A stretch of DNA of 64,000 bases, from NCBI GenBank assembly GCA_964607755.1, contig CAZSMC010000009.1, positions 25,239 through 89,238 of the forward strand. Direction: 5' to 3'. The position numbers were made by a program, and so were the translations under genes. The stretch's first letter is position 1; each line of letters opens with the position of its first letter. A model generated the notes under the pieces. That model did not search any database. It was not told where the DNA came from and saw only the letters and a list, made by a program, of their open reading frames with translations. This stretch comes from CAZSMC01 sp964607755 (GTDB lineage: Bacteria; Zhuqueibacterota; Zhuqueibacteria; Residuimicrobiales; Krinioviventaceae). Below are positions 53,540 through 63,505 of the stretch, piece by piece.

Positions 53540-55645
53540 TTAGCGCAGAAACCGTTCGACCATTTTACGAAAACCAGTGTTACCGAGTTCCCGGTCTTCA
53601 ATTTCTTCAGCCGAAAGTCCCTGATGGTGGTCATGGGGAGTGTCTTTTGCCATTTCTTCTTTAGTGTATTCTGTTTGCGTTCTTTCCGCATATTGAGCTT
53701 TGTCGCGCGCCTGCACATACATCATTCGATTATCAATCGCAACAGCCACCTGATTAGCCATAATTTCCAGTATACGAACAGTTTCCAAACCTGGCATCCG
53801 GCGGTTTTGAGGATCGTCTGCAAGGAAGAAACCGATAATTTTACCATCGCCGGATTTTATAGGTACCAGCAAAACCGCCCAGTTCGGCCATCCGTCACCG
53901 TAGCGAATATTCACATCTGCGCCGTAATAAATTCTTTTCACATGCCGCAAAACAGATTCTTCGCGGCTAATGAGATATGATTTTGAAAAGCTGTATTCAT
54001 CCTGTAAAAGGTCACTGAAATTCTGAAGATTAAAAGACAGTTCATTAATCTGCAATTGTTTGATGCGATCTTCGCAGGCAACGGCTTTGGTTTCCAGCAT
54101 CTGGCTTTTTTTGCTGATAAGCGCCAGCGAAACCAGATTGAAATCCAAAGTATTCTTTGCAGACCATACAACTTCATTGAGCAATTCTGTGAGACTCAGT
54201 TGCAGTTTAAAAATGTCGCTGCTGGCGAGCATTTGTTTGAGTCGGCGATTCTTTCGTTCCAGGGCGTTAAAGCGGTAATAGTTCTCAATGCTCATACTGA
54301 CAAGCCTGGAAAAAAGTTCGAGATTATAAAAAGTCGAGCGGGTCGGAATACTGCCTTTAACCGGATGGTCCAGAGAAACATAACCAAACGTCACGTTGTT
54401 GTGATCCGTCAGATTCATGAGCACTAAATCCTTTTGATGCCATTGCTTGAGTGGCCGGCGCCGCTGCGAGCGCCGTTCTGGCGTACCCGGCTGGTCCTCT
54501 CGCACGCGCTGCTGGCTATCTTGATTGTAATAAATCACTTTGATGCGGTAATGCTCTTCAAAAATCCGGTCAATCACTTCACGCGGTACTTCCAGAGAAC
54601 GCTTTTCGGATTCATAGTGATCTTCTTCGGAATATCCCACCATAACTTGCTTTATATAGGACTTTTTTTGCCGGTCGAGCAGAGCAACAGTCGAACGTTC
54701 AAATTTAAAAATCTGTGATGTAAGTTCCGCAATCCGTTGCAAAAAATGGTAAAGCGGCTCGGAATAACTCAGATTGACCAAATCAACTAACTCGGCTACC
54801 ATTTTGTTCTGGTCAATGGTGTTTTTCTGCAATGTCGCCGAACTCTCTTGTTCTGTTATTTGAGATACATAACCGCGGAATCCGATAACATGGCCTTCCT
54901 GCGAATCATCGCGTAACGAACGGAGCTGGATTCTGGCGTATTTTTTTTCACCAAATTTATCGACAATTCTCACATTCAGTGGTGGGGCCGGTTGGCGTAA
55001 AGCGTTATCGAACAATTCGCGCAGGAAATTATCATGTTCGGATTGATCGACAATATCAAGTATAGACAACTTTAACAGTTCGTCCCGGGTATATTTAGAT
55101 ACATGAAGGATATGATCATCAACCGATAAAAAATGTCCCCGTCGGTCGCATACAAAACCTTCGTCATCGAGTTGACCACGAGTTTCATTTTCTGTTAACT
55201 CTTTCTGTTCTGAAGAATATGATTCTTTATCACGAGTCCAATCTTCTGTCGTGTTGCTATATTCCGAGTAATGAGCTTGCTGTTGTTCTTTGGTTTCTTT
55301 GATAATATTCGCCAAAGATAGCAGGTACCCTTCTGTTTTCACAATGCAATCGGATATGCCATATTCTCCTGCCATTTGCAGAATTTCTTTTTCATCTTTT
55401 TGCAGGGAGATAATAATGCGAGACTGATGTTTTATGGTGCCAAGAACTTTGAAAAAGGTTTGCGGATTGCCGGCGGCGAGTTCAGTGTCCACAAGAATAA
55501 TATCGTATGAGTTGTTAGAAACATAATCGACGAGTTCGCTCAACGAGACAGCGCCCTGGATTTCATAGGTAAAGTCCTGGGCTTGCAGCATTTGTTTGGT
55601 TGCTTGTACATAAGAAGTATTCGGATGCCCAACGATTATTTTCAT
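53540..55645 (-). CDS. Pseudo-receiver, PAS and two GAF domains, no output domain
   Basis: A 701-residue cytoplasmic protein. The REC-like domain (1-118) keeps D53 in IILVDTEL and the Lys in CIVKTEG. The acidic pocket after the first strand is lost (KIIVGHPN instead of VLVVDD), so phosphorylation is doubtful. PAS lies at about 160-270 (FVCDRRGHFLSVDDHIL, DIVDQSEHDNFL). Two GAF domains follow (about 290-460 and 485-650), and the tail is charged. No kinase, phosphatase, cyclase or DNA-binding part is present. It may act by protein contact with the phosphatase hub or another regulator. Confidence 0.8.
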   Translation of the reverse strand: MKIIVGHPNTSYVQATKQMLQAQDFTYEIQGAVSLSELVDYVSNNSYDIILVDTELAAGNPQTFFKVLGTIKHQSRIIISLQKDEKEILQMAGEYGISDCIVKTEGYLLSLANIIKETKEQQQAHYSEYSNTTEDWTRDKESYSSEQKELTENETRGQLDDEGFVCDRRGHFLSVDDHILHVSKYTRDELLKLSILDIVDQSEHDNFLRELFDNALRQPAPPLNVRIVDKFGEKKYARIQLRSLRDDSQEGHVIGFRGYVSQITEQESSATLQKNTIDQNKMVAELVDLVNLSYSEPLYHFLQRIAELTSQIFKFERSTVALLDRQKKSYIKQVMVGYSEEDHYESEKRSLEVPREVIDRIFEEHYRIKVIYYNQDSQQRVREDQPGTPERRSQRRRPLKQWHQKDLVLMNLTDHNNVTFGYVSLDHPVKGSIPTRSTFYNLELFSRLVSMSIENYYRFNALERKNRRLKQMLASSDIFKLQLSLTELLNEVVWSAKNTLDFNLVSLALISKKSQMLETKAVACEDRIKQLQINELSFNLQNFSDLLQDEYSFSKSYLISREESVLRHVKRIYYGADVNIRYGDGWPNWAVLLVPIKSGDGKIIGFFLADDPQNRRMPGLETVRILEIMANQVAVAIDNRMMYVQARDKAQYAERTQTEYTKEEMAKDTPHDHHQGLSAEEIEDRELGNTGFRKMVERFLR

Positions 55646-55905
55646 AGAAGGATCCTCGTATTCTCAATAATAGTTAAATATTAATAAGAAAAATTAGGGT
55701 AAAATGCAAGTAAAAATAATATCTTAATTGATATTTTTAATTACTATTATATGCAATTACCAGGCCAAAATATTGAAAATCATTCCTAATAATCACATTT
55801 TAAAATATAAGGGTTGCATATCTTGTTTAAATTTCATAACATAGAATATCCGATGTTCTTTTTTATCCCGCCGACTCCGGTTTGCGACTATCAAAAGGAG
55901 GTATC
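55646..55905. other. Intergenic stretch between divergent genes
   Basis: 260 bp of very AT-rich DNA (for example 55721-55760) separate the divergent sensor gene and KamA-like gene and must hold both promoters. No clear consensus boxes, operator dyads or RNA structure could be assigned with confidence. Confidence 0.6.
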
Positions 55906-57699
55906 ATGTTTAATAAAACATACCTTAAAACACTTTTCAGCACCAGTCCGAAAATACATCAAATTTTAAAAAAAGCACCTACTCCATCAGCAGCTCGAGA
56001 TTCTCTTTTAGACCATTTGAATGATATTTCAAAGTTTTTGGATCAAAATCACTCTCAATTTCGGCCCCTGGATTGGGACCTCCGTAATCGATGCTTAAAG
56101 GCTTTTCGTCAAATTCTTTCCGTACGGAGCGAAGAATTGGCACAATTCAGCATTGTTGAACTCTTGTGCAAACTAGCGCAGGAGAAATTTGATGATCTTC
56201 CTCAGGATCTAAATGATGGCTTTTTTGAAGAATTGATTCATCTGCTCAAGGGTATTGAAGGAAAAAGCGATGTTTATGATTTTGAAAACATCCCGAAATT
56301 TCTGCAAATGCACGGCCGTGATGCGTCAATTGAACGCTCGAGAGAGCTGGACGAATGGGCAACTGTTGGCATGAAAGCGATACAACGTTATGCCCATGGT
56401 TTGGACAAAAATGTAATTCATGTCCGGCAACAGAACAAAAAACGTATTATGAACATTCTGGGGGCAACCAGGGACGATTGGGACGATTATCTGTGGCATA
56501 TTCGTCACGTTATTCGAAACGCGGATCAACTGGAAAAACTCGTTCAACTTACACCCGAAGAAAAGCAAGCCATTGAAAAAGCCAATACCGGCGGTCTGCC
56601 GTTCGGCATTACACCCTATTATGCTTCGCTTATGGATGAAGAACCAGGACGTGAAAAAGATCACGCGGTTCGGGCACAAGTCATTCCGCCGATGAACTAT
56701 GTGAATTATATACTGGAGCATCGCGGAGATCCGTCCATGAGCTTTGATTTCATGCAGGAACATGATACTTCTCCCATTGACCTGATTACCCGCAGATATC
56801 CGCGCATCTGTATTCTCAAACCCTATAACACGTGCAGCCAAATCTGCGTGTACTGCCAGCGCAACTGGGAGATCGATGATATTTTAGACACGCATGCCGT
56901 ATCTACTAAAGAAAGTATAAAAAAAGCCATTGACTGGATTGCCGGGCATGAAACTATTAATGAAGTGCTCATAACCGGCGGCGATCCGCTCATTATGAAT
57001 GATAACCGGATTGACTGGCTTTTATCACAAATTGCAGCTATTAAACATGTAGAACGAATACGCATTGGCACACGAACGCCAGTTGTGCTGCCTCAACGCA
57101 TTACTGACGAACTTGCAGATATTATAGCCACCTACTATGAACCCGGCCGGCTGGAAATAGTGATTGTCACTCATTACGAGCACCCTTACGAAATTACCCC
57201 GGAATCCATGCAAGCTGTGCAAAAATTCAAACGCAGGGCGATTTCCCTTTACAACCAGGCTGTTTATACAGTAGAAAACAGCCGCCGGTACGAATTAGTC
57301 GCATTGCGACGGCTGCTCCGCCTGATTGGTGTGGATCCTTATTACACATTTAACACAAAAGGCAAAAAAGAAACCAAAAATTACCGGGTGCCATTGGCGC
57401 GCCTCATGCAGGAAATCAAGGAAGAAGCCCGCCTTATGCCCGGCATGGTGCGCACGGACGAAGCGGTATATAACGTGCCGCGCCTGGGTAAAAATTATAT
57501 CCGTGCCCGCCAACACCACCAGTTGCTTTCGATATTACCGGATGGAAGCCGGGTTTACGAGTTTCAGCCATGGGAAAAAAATATCAGTCTGACAGATACC
57601 TTTATTGATACCGATGTTCCCATTTACGACTATTTGCAGGAACTTGAGCGACGCGACGAAGACCCGCAGGATTATAAAAGCATTTGGTATTATTATTAA
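55906..57699 (+). CDS. KamA-family radical SAM protein (aminomutase-like), long form
   Basis: A 597-residue protein from ATG 55906 with AAAGGAGG just upstream. Residues 1-185 are an extra helical region. At about 195-245, WHIRHVIRNADQLEKLVQLT and GLPFGITPYYASLMD match the entry region of lysine 2,3-aminomutase. The cluster motif is C310-SQI-C314-VY-C317, followed by LITGGDPLIM. The PLP-lysine motif of true aminomutases (PGGGGK) is not visible near the C-terminus. The last part reads MPGMVRTDEAVYNVPRLGKNY instead. It may be a PLP-independent or altered member, and I do not assign a substrate. Confidence 0.8.
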   Translation: MFNKTYLKTLFSTSPKIHQILKKAPTPSAARDSLLDHLNDISKFLDQNHSQFRPLDWDLRNRCLKAFRQILSVRSEELAQFSIVELLCKLAQEKFDDLPQDLNDGFFEELIHLLKGIEGKSDVYDFENIPKFLQMHGRDASIERSRELDEWATVGMKAIQRYAHGLDKNVIHVRQQNKKRIMNILGATRDDWDDYLWHIRHVIRNADQLEKLVQLTPEEKQAIEKANTGGLPFGITPYYASLMDEEPGREKDHAVRAQVIPPMNYVNYILEHRGDPSMSFDFMQEHDTSPIDLITRRYPRICILKPYNTCSQICVYCQRNWEIDDILDTHAVSTKESIKKAIDWIAGHETINEVLITGGDPLIMNDNRIDWLLSQIAAIKHVERIRIGTRTPVVLPQRITDELADIIATYYEPGRLEIVIVTHYEHPYEITPESMQAVQKFKRRAISLYNQAVYTVENSRRYELVALRRLLRLIGVDPYYTFNTKGKKETKNYRVPLARLMQEIKEEARLMPGMVRTDEAVYNVPRLGKNYIRARQHHQLLSILPDGSRVYEFQPWEKNISLTDTFIDTDVPIYDYLQELERRDEDPQDYKSIWYYY

Positions 57700-57923
57700 A
57701 TCGAGTCTGTTCATTGATTCATTGTTTGGTTTGTATCCAATATGTTTCTTGCAGAAATGGATACCATAATCAACCGCAATGCGCGTCGAGAACAGGCAAT
57801 GTAAAAATTCAGTTTTCATTATTCTTACGACAACATTGCTGAATTACTCATTAGTATTATAATTTTATTATGAACTAGATCGAATTTTCAAACGATTCAT
57901 TGTTAAACACAGGGGTGGAAAAG

Positions 57924-58775
57924 ATGCAGCGAGTTCGTATTTTAAATAAATCCAAAGAAGAGATGACACAGCATTCGGGTGCGGAGAAACGGCAGGTGAC
58001 TTTTCTGAGTGTCTCTATAATAAAGTTTACTGATTTTCTGTCAAAGCCATCTCGGGTTGTGGCATCGCGGTTGTCGGCTTTCATCGCGGTCATGACAGAC
58101 CTGATTGCCCAGCAGCACGGTATTGTCATTGCCAATTCCGGTGACTCTCTCAAAGCTTTTTTTGATATCGCAGGGGATATAAAAAAAAGCGCTCGCAATG
58201 CCTGTCTTTCAGCCGTGAACATGCTGAACCGCTTTACTGAGCTGCAACATCGGTGGGGAGCGGATGAAGAGCCGCAGTTTAAACTCTCCGTCGGATTACA
58301 TTCTGACACCGCGCTTGTCGGCTCGTTCGGTCATGCCGAAAAACAGCGTCATCTGGCAGTGAGCCAGGCGGCCATGTTTGTCGATTTTATTCGCAAAGCC
58401 AATGACATTTATCAAACATCAATCCTTTCAAGTGAAGAAACCATAGAACATGTAAAAAGCAGTGCTATCTTTCGCAACATCGACAAAGTCTGCATGGGCG
58501 AGGATAAAGTGATAGACCTCTTTGAATTAATGGACATAGCTGCCAAACCGAATCTGGATCAAACCTTTATCATCAGCAGTTATTCAGAAGGTTTGAAATA
58601 TTATCAGGATAAAAAATGGGGTCAGGCAATAAAAGCTTTTCGCCGGGTCCTCCGGCATTTTCCTGATGACGGGCCATCAAAACTCTTAACCATCCGGTGT
58701 CTGGATTTTTTGGAACATCCGCCGGAATATACCTGGGACGGGGTAGTTAATATGAATGAGCTGCTTGCTGATTAA
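57924..58775 (+). CDS. Degenerate class III nucleotidyl cyclase homology domain protein
   Basis: A 283-residue protein taken from ATG 57924 (GGGGTGG upstream; a TTG at 57900 is possible). Residues about 25-200 follow the adenylate/guanylate cyclase fold: VTFLSVSIIKFTDFLSK aligns with the 'DI.GFT' strand, GIVIANSGDSLKAFFD with 'GD..la.F', and FKLSVGLHSDTALVGSFG with 'iGih.G....G..G'. The first metal Asp is Ser (SIIKFT) and the Asn/Arg of the transition-state helix are missing, so catalysis is unlikely. The C-terminus has a TPR-like helix pair (GLKYYQDKKWGQAIKAFRRVLRHFPDD). It is probably a regulatory binding module. Confidence 0.72.
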   Translation: MQRVRILNKSKEEMTQHSGAEKRQVTFLSVSIIKFTDFLSKPSRVVASRLSAFIAVMTDLIAQQHGIVIANSGDSLKAFFDIAGDIKKSARNACLSAVNMLNRFTELQHRWGADEEPQFKLSVGLHSDTALVGSFGHAEKQRHLAVSQAAMFVDFIRKANDIYQTSILSSEETIEHVKSSAIFRNIDKVCMGEDKVIDLFELMDIAAKPNLDQTFIISSYSEGLKYYQDKKWGQAIKAFRRVLRHFPDDGPSKLLTIRCLDFLEHPPEYTWDGVVNMNELLAD

Positions 58776-59534
58776 ATCGAGCAGTACATTGGAGGATAAC
58801 TATTAACTTGGATTATTCACCACGAAGATACTATCTTGATTAAAATCTATACTATCAAAGTTTCGATGTGGTGCATGGTTCATAATTTAACGCAAAGTTC
58901 GCCAAGCACGCAGAGGATTCGCAAAGAAAAATGAGAACTGGTTAATTGTCAATATCATTATCGATCTTGATATTGACCTTTGTATTCCGAATTACTGCAC
59001 ACCTAAATCTTGTTGTTAATATGAAATTTGACTAATTTTTGCCCATCACAAAACAACCAGGATCGTTTTGACACTATCATAAAAACAAGTTCAGAAATAT
59101 TTTCCTCTGCGCATCTTTGCGACCTCGGCGAGCTCTGCGTTGAAATAAATTGAAAAGAATGAAATACATCTCAAATTGATATGGCTTTAATAAATCATCT
59201 TTTCATAAGATACGAGATCACAAAGTTTTGGGAAAACAATAGTATCGATGAAATAAATATTTTTTTCAGAATTATTAATTTGAACTCGTTAGTGCATATA
59301 ACCTATTGTTCTTCGTGGTCTTCGTGGTTTGTGGTTAAATTCATGAATTAATCAGGTTATATGGTTATGCATCCCCAGCCAGATGCTGGGGACGAGATGA
59401 CAAGGATGAGAAAGAGATTAAAAGGCTGGAAACGAGATTAAACACGATTCAGTGTATACAATTAATACCAATTATTAGTGTATTATTTACAAATAATTAG
59501 ACTTGTTTAATAAATTAATTGTTGTAAACTCTTG
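58776..59534. repeat. Noncoding spacer with nested inverted repeats
   Basis: No gene was found in these 760 bp. It contains an outer pair of CCACGAAG-type repeats (58818-58830 and, inverted, 59311-59336). An inner pair has the theme AACGCARAG..CGCCRAG..CGCARAG (58887-58930 and, inverted, 59099-59143). A CCCCAGC-CAGAT-GCTGGGG hairpin lies at 59373-59391. The arrangement suggests one repeat-built unit, perhaps a nonautonomous element or decayed insertion. Similar CACGAAG and AACGCAGAG motifs are common in environmental bacterial genomes. Confidence 0.55.
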
Positions 59535-62210
59535 CTAGTAACCCAACACACTCCCCCTGCCGGCATGTTTTTCAATTTTAATATCCTGTAAAATTGGTGC
59601 TTTGATATTGACGCGAACATAGACGCGTCGCCCCGGGCCAGAGGGCACCCAGTTGATGTGCGCTTCCCAGCAGTGCAAGTCGCGGTAAATGGTAAACCGG
59701 TGATGGGAAATCTTCATCTCTTCGAGATCATAATGGGCATTGTATCCGATTCGCCAGTTTTTGGTCAGATTCACTTCTGCACCTGAAATGTCCATATAAT
59801 ATCTTTTTTGTGGGTTTGACGGATTTCTTTTATTCAAATCAAAATTGAACCGGATATTCATCCTCCAGGGTATGCTCAACGATTCAGACATGTCTTCCGG
59901 CTCGAAGCGGTCTTGCGGCTCCCGAGCCTGTTCTTCCAATACGCTTGTGTCCATGCCCTGGCCTCCTGCGTAGCCTTGCATTCCCTGCATTTCATAATCG
60001 CGGGGACGAGACGGCTGCTCGCTTTTACCCTGCAACCGGAAGCTGAGATTAAAACGAAAATTCATCAGCCGCAGGATATTCCCGCTTTTCCAGCCTCCGT
60101 CCTCAAAAAGATAGGTATCACTGACGCCACCAAATGAGTCTTTACTATCATATTTGTAGAAACTGTGTGTTGTGCTGGCAGATAAACTGATATTTCGCAA
60201 TGGATTAGCACGCAAAGACGAGCGCATATCACTCATTTTATTTTTATCGGCTCGAAAATTGTAACCGCCGCTGAGGTCGAGATTAAACAGATCAATCTTT
60301 TTTGCCTGTTTGCCCTCTCCCCTTTTCATCTGAAATAAATTTCCTACCCGCCAGTTGATACTGCTGCTGCCATAACTGGGTGTGCCGCCGCCAAAACGGT
60401 CTCTCTTGACAATATCGCCGCCAGGCTGCTGAACTCGTTGATAATAGCCCCACATTTCTTTGGAAAAATCCGGTTGATAACGAAACGACAGTGAGGGGGT
60501 AATCACATGGCGAAATGCCTGGACATCGCCAAACCCCGGAAACATGCCATAGACTTTGGTATTTGCCGAAGCATTGTAACTAAAAATGTGCCGGGCGGCA
60601 AAGCCGCTGACTTTCTGTTTCTCCACACTTTGACTTGCATCATCATAATAATAATCAAAAGTTTCATCAAACCAATCTTCCTGAAAACTCATAGACTGGT
60701 TCAGAGACAGCCATCCAAAATATTTTGTCGGGCTGTTTAACGATAATCTGGTGTCGTGGGAAATTTTGCGGTTGCGGTCCGCTTTGACAAGCGTGTCTCC
60801 ACCAGAATAAGTAAGATATTCACGTTCAGAGTTGATCAAACTTGAATTATAAGAAAAATAAATGGACTCGTACCAGGGCGCTCGAATGCGCCGTGTGCCT
60901 CGCTTGCGATCTCTCTTGAAAATCTGCCTTTGTCCCATACGAAAAGACAATTGCGGAAACTGCAATGTTTTTGTATCGGTCTGCAGATCATGCGTTTGCG
61001 ACACGTTAGCACTCAAGCTCAATTTATGTTTTGGCCAGCTTTTATTATAGGTCGCATTGGAACGGAGTTCCCGGGTAAGACGCATATCCAGATTAGTACT
61101 ATAGTTCTTGTAAAAGCTGTTATCACTGACAAAATAGCCGCTGGCAGTAAAACGTGATGTCGGGCTGATCTCCTGACTGTGCCGGAGGCGCAAATCCCAA
61201 CGCCTCTGCTCGCCGCCACTGGCAAACTCTTTTTTTGTCAACGAACCGGAAAGACTGCCATTAAGCAAATAACGGATTGCATAATCTGTATTGGCGCGAA
61301 ACATCCAGCCGGTTCGTTCAAAAAAGTCTACTGTCATCTTGGCGCCAAAATAATCATTGGGTGCCCAGTAATAGCCCACGTTTCGCAAAAAGCGTCCCTC
61401 CCGCGCGCTTTGTCCGTACCGGGGAATAGTAATACCCGAGTGACGCCCTTTTTTATTTGGAAAAACCACAAACGGCAGTGCTGCTACCGGCATATTTCCC
61501 AGGTACATCACCACAGGCTTGGCAATGACTTTATCGTTCGGGATCATTTTCATTCGCCGGGCTTCAAAATGATAATGAGGATTCGAATCCAGGTCGCAGG
61601 TTGTATAATTTGAATATGTGATGTGATAATCTTTTTTGTGCACCCGTTTGATCTGATTTCCCTGGTAATAGCCGCCCTCGACCTCGGTGCGTCCGCGGAC
61701 AATTCGGCCTTTTTCTGTTTTATAATTGTAAAACATTTTATCGCCTACCATGGTCTGTCCGCCCTCGGTGAGTTTGGGTTGACCTGTGGTTTTTATCTGC
61801 CGGGTTGAATCGGTAGACAGCGAATCTTTTTTTACCCATATTGTATCTTTAATCGACTCGGCAACGATCAAGTGCTCGTCCCAGTCCAGTGTTATTTTGC
61901 CGGCTTGCAGTTTTATATTTTTGTATGTAACAGAGGCATTTCCGATAAAATACGACTTGCGCTCATCCAGATCATTGCGAATTACTTTGGCTTCATAAAA
62001 GATAGCGGTATCAATATCCGACGTGGTTGTTTGAACCTCGTCAGGTGCGGCAGAAACAGTATCCGCTTTTCCCGGCACCTGTCCGGTTGTATCTGAAGAA
62101 CTCTGCTGCGCGTAAAGCACGGGCACAAGCGAAAATAGTAAGAGGATGTAAATGACTTTTCTTTGCAAAATAAAATTCGTTCTACTGGCAGGTTCCTGAT
62201 TAATATTCAT
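59535..62210 (-). CDS. lptD: LPS-assembly protein LptD
   Basis: An 891-residue outer-membrane protein from ATG 62210, which overlaps the rarA stop as ATGA. The signal peptide ends PVLYAQ. Residues about 70-290 are the OstA/LptA-like periplasmic domain (ASVTYKNIKLQAGKITLDWDEH, MVGDKMFYNYKTEKGRIVRGRTE, ARRMKMIPNDKVIAKPVVMYLG). The rest is a large beta-barrel with many aromatic strands and a MQGMQGYAGGQGM insert near residue 755. It inserts LPS into the outer leaflet, consistent with the heptose genes at 26.6-28.1 kb. It lacks the usual Cys pairs of enterobacterial LptD, as is common in this branch. Confidence 0.85.
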   Translation of the reverse strand: MNINQEPASRTNFILQRKVIYILLLFSLVPVLYAQQSSSDTTGQVPGKADTVSAAPDEVQTTTSDIDTAIFYEAKVIRNDLDERKSYFIGNASVTYKNIKLQAGKITLDWDEHLIVAESIKDTIWVKKDSLSTDSTRQIKTTGQPKLTEGGQTMVGDKMFYNYKTEKGRIVRGRTEVEGGYYQGNQIKRVHKKDYHITYSNYTTCDLDSNPHYHFEARRMKMIPNDKVIAKPVVMYLGNMPVAALPFVVFPNKKGRHSGITIPRYGQSAREGRFLRNVGYYWAPNDYFGAKMTVDFFERTGWMFRANTDYAIRYLLNGSLSGSLTKKEFASGGEQRRWDLRLRHSQEISPTSRFTASGYFVSDNSFYKNYSTNLDMRLTRELRSNATYNKSWPKHKLSLSANVSQTHDLQTDTKTLQFPQLSFRMGQRQIFKRDRKRGTRRIRAPWYESIYFSYNSSLINSEREYLTYSGGDTLVKADRNRKISHDTRLSLNSPTKYFGWLSLNQSMSFQEDWFDETFDYYYDDASQSVEKQKVSGFAARHIFSYNASANTKVYGMFPGFGDVQAFRHVITPSLSFRYQPDFSKEMWGYYQRVQQPGGDIVKRDRFGGGTPSYGSSSINWRVGNLFQMKRGEGKQAKKIDLFNLDLSGGYNFRADKNKMSDMRSSLRANPLRNISLSASTTHSFYKYDSKDSFGGVSDTYLFEDGGWKSGNILRLMNFRFNLSFRLQGKSEQPSRPRDYEMQGMQGYAGGQGMDTSVLEEQAREPQDRFEPEDMSESLSIPWRMNIRFNFDLNKRNPSNPQKRYYMDISGAEVNLTKNWRIGYNAHYDLEEMKISHHRFTIYRDLHCWEAHINWVPSGPGRRVYVRVNIKAPILQDIKIEKHAGRGSVLGY

Positions 62211-63505
62211 CGTACCCGTCCGGGCCATAACTTTCGCAACCGGTCGAGGATTTTCTGCTCGATACCGTTCTGTGTTGGCCGGTAATAAACACGCTTTTTT
62301 TGACTCTCCGGAAGATAATCTTGTTCCGTAAAGCCGCCGTAATCATGAGGATATTTATAGCCAGACGCATAGCCAAACTCTTTCATCATTCGGGTTGGCG
62401 CGTTTCTGATATGCAAGGGAACTGGCCTGGCTCCGTGTTTTTGGATATCTTCCTGGGCTTCTTTAATAGCCAGGTAAGAAGCGTTGCTTTTCGGAGCCGA
62501 TGCCAAATAGGTTGTGGCTTGCGCCAGAATAATCCGGGCTTCAGGCATACCAACATAAGTCACAGCCTGGAATGCGGATGTGGCTACCATCAGCGCGTGG
62601 GGATCGGCGTTGCCAATATCCTCGGATGCAAGAATAACCAACCGCCGGGCAATGAACTTGGGGTCTTCGCTGGATTCAATCATCCGCGCCAGCCAGTAAA
62701 TGGCAGCATCCGGATCAGAACCGCGAACACTTTTTATAAAAGCCGAAATGACGTCATAGTGATAATCCCCCTTTTTATCAAAAGGCAGGGTGCGCTGCTG
62801 TGCCGCTTGCTTGATACTTTCCTGGTTGATAGTCCGGCGGCCATTGTCATCAGGCTCGGCGATTTGCGATGCCAGTTCCAGCATCGTATATGCCACACGC
62901 ACATCACCGCCGGCTAATGAAATAATCAACTTGCGTGATTCTTCCGGAAGAAAAACATGTCGATCCCGCATAACTTTATCCTGCGAAAGAGCCCGGTTGA
63001 TAAGAGTGGTAATGTCATCTTCACTTAGCGGTTCCATCCTGTAAACCCGGCACCGTGACAATAACGGAGAAATCACCTCAAAACTCGGATTTTCTGTCGT
63101 TGCGCCAATCAATAAAACCGTGCCGTCCTCCACTTTATGCAGCAGGGCATCTTGCTGGGCTTTGTTGAACCGGTGAATTTCATCGATGAAAAGAATAGTT
63201 CGCTGAGCAAGGTTTTTATTTTCCTCAGCAACCTTGATCACTTTGCGCACATCTGCCACACCGGATGTTACCGCGCTCATGACATGAAAATCGGATTGCG
63301 TTTCCCGGGCAATGATGCGAGCTAATGTTGTTTTACCAACGCCGGGAGGTCCCCAGAACAGGCAGGATGTCAGTTCATCTGACTCGATCGCCACGCGCAG
63401 CATTTTTCCTTTGCCCAGCAAATGTTCCTGACCGACAAAACCGGATAAAGACTCGGGCCGCATGCGTTCAGCCAGAGGCGCAGCAGTATGTTGTGATGTT
63501 GTCAC
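62207..63505 (-). CDS. rarA: Replication-associated recombination protein A (MgsA/WRNIP1 AAA ATPase)
   Basis: A 432-residue AAA+ clamp-loader-like ATPase. Walker A is GPPGVGKTTLA near residue 53, Walker B LFIDEIHRFNKAQQDALL, sensor 1 IGATTENPSFEV. The C-terminal tetramerisation region includes GSDPDAAIYWLARMIESSEDPKFIARRL and FMEFGYA-like KEFGYASGYKYPHDY. It works at stalled replication forks. It starts at ATG 63505 and leads the rarA-lptD pair. Its position beside lptD is probably coincidental. Confidence 0.93.
   Translation of the reverse strand: MTTSQHTAAPLAERMRPESLSGFVGQEHLLGKGKMLRVAIESDELTSCLFWGPPGVGKTTLARIIARETQSDFHVMSAVTSGVADVRKVIKVAEENKNLAQRTILFIDEIHRFNKAQQDALLHKVEDGTVLLIGATTENPSFEVISPLLSRCRVYRMEPLSEDDITTLINRALSQDKVMRDRHVFLPEESRKLIISLAGGDVRVAYTMLELASQIAEPDDNGRRTINQESIKQAAQQRTLPFDKKGDYHYDVISAFIKSVRGSDPDAAIYWLARMIESSEDPKFIARRLVILASEDIGNADPHALMVATSAFQAVTYVGMPEARIILAQATTYLASAPKSNASYLAIKEAQEDIQKHGARPVPLHIRNAPTRMMKEFGYASGYKYPHDYGGFTEQDYLPESQKKRVYYRPTQNGIEQKILDRLRKLWPGRVR

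Noticed and set aside
57535..57819. A 94-codon minus-strand frame after the KamA-like gene
   Set aside because: Half of it is antisense to the end of that gene and the rest has no start signals. No homology was recognised.
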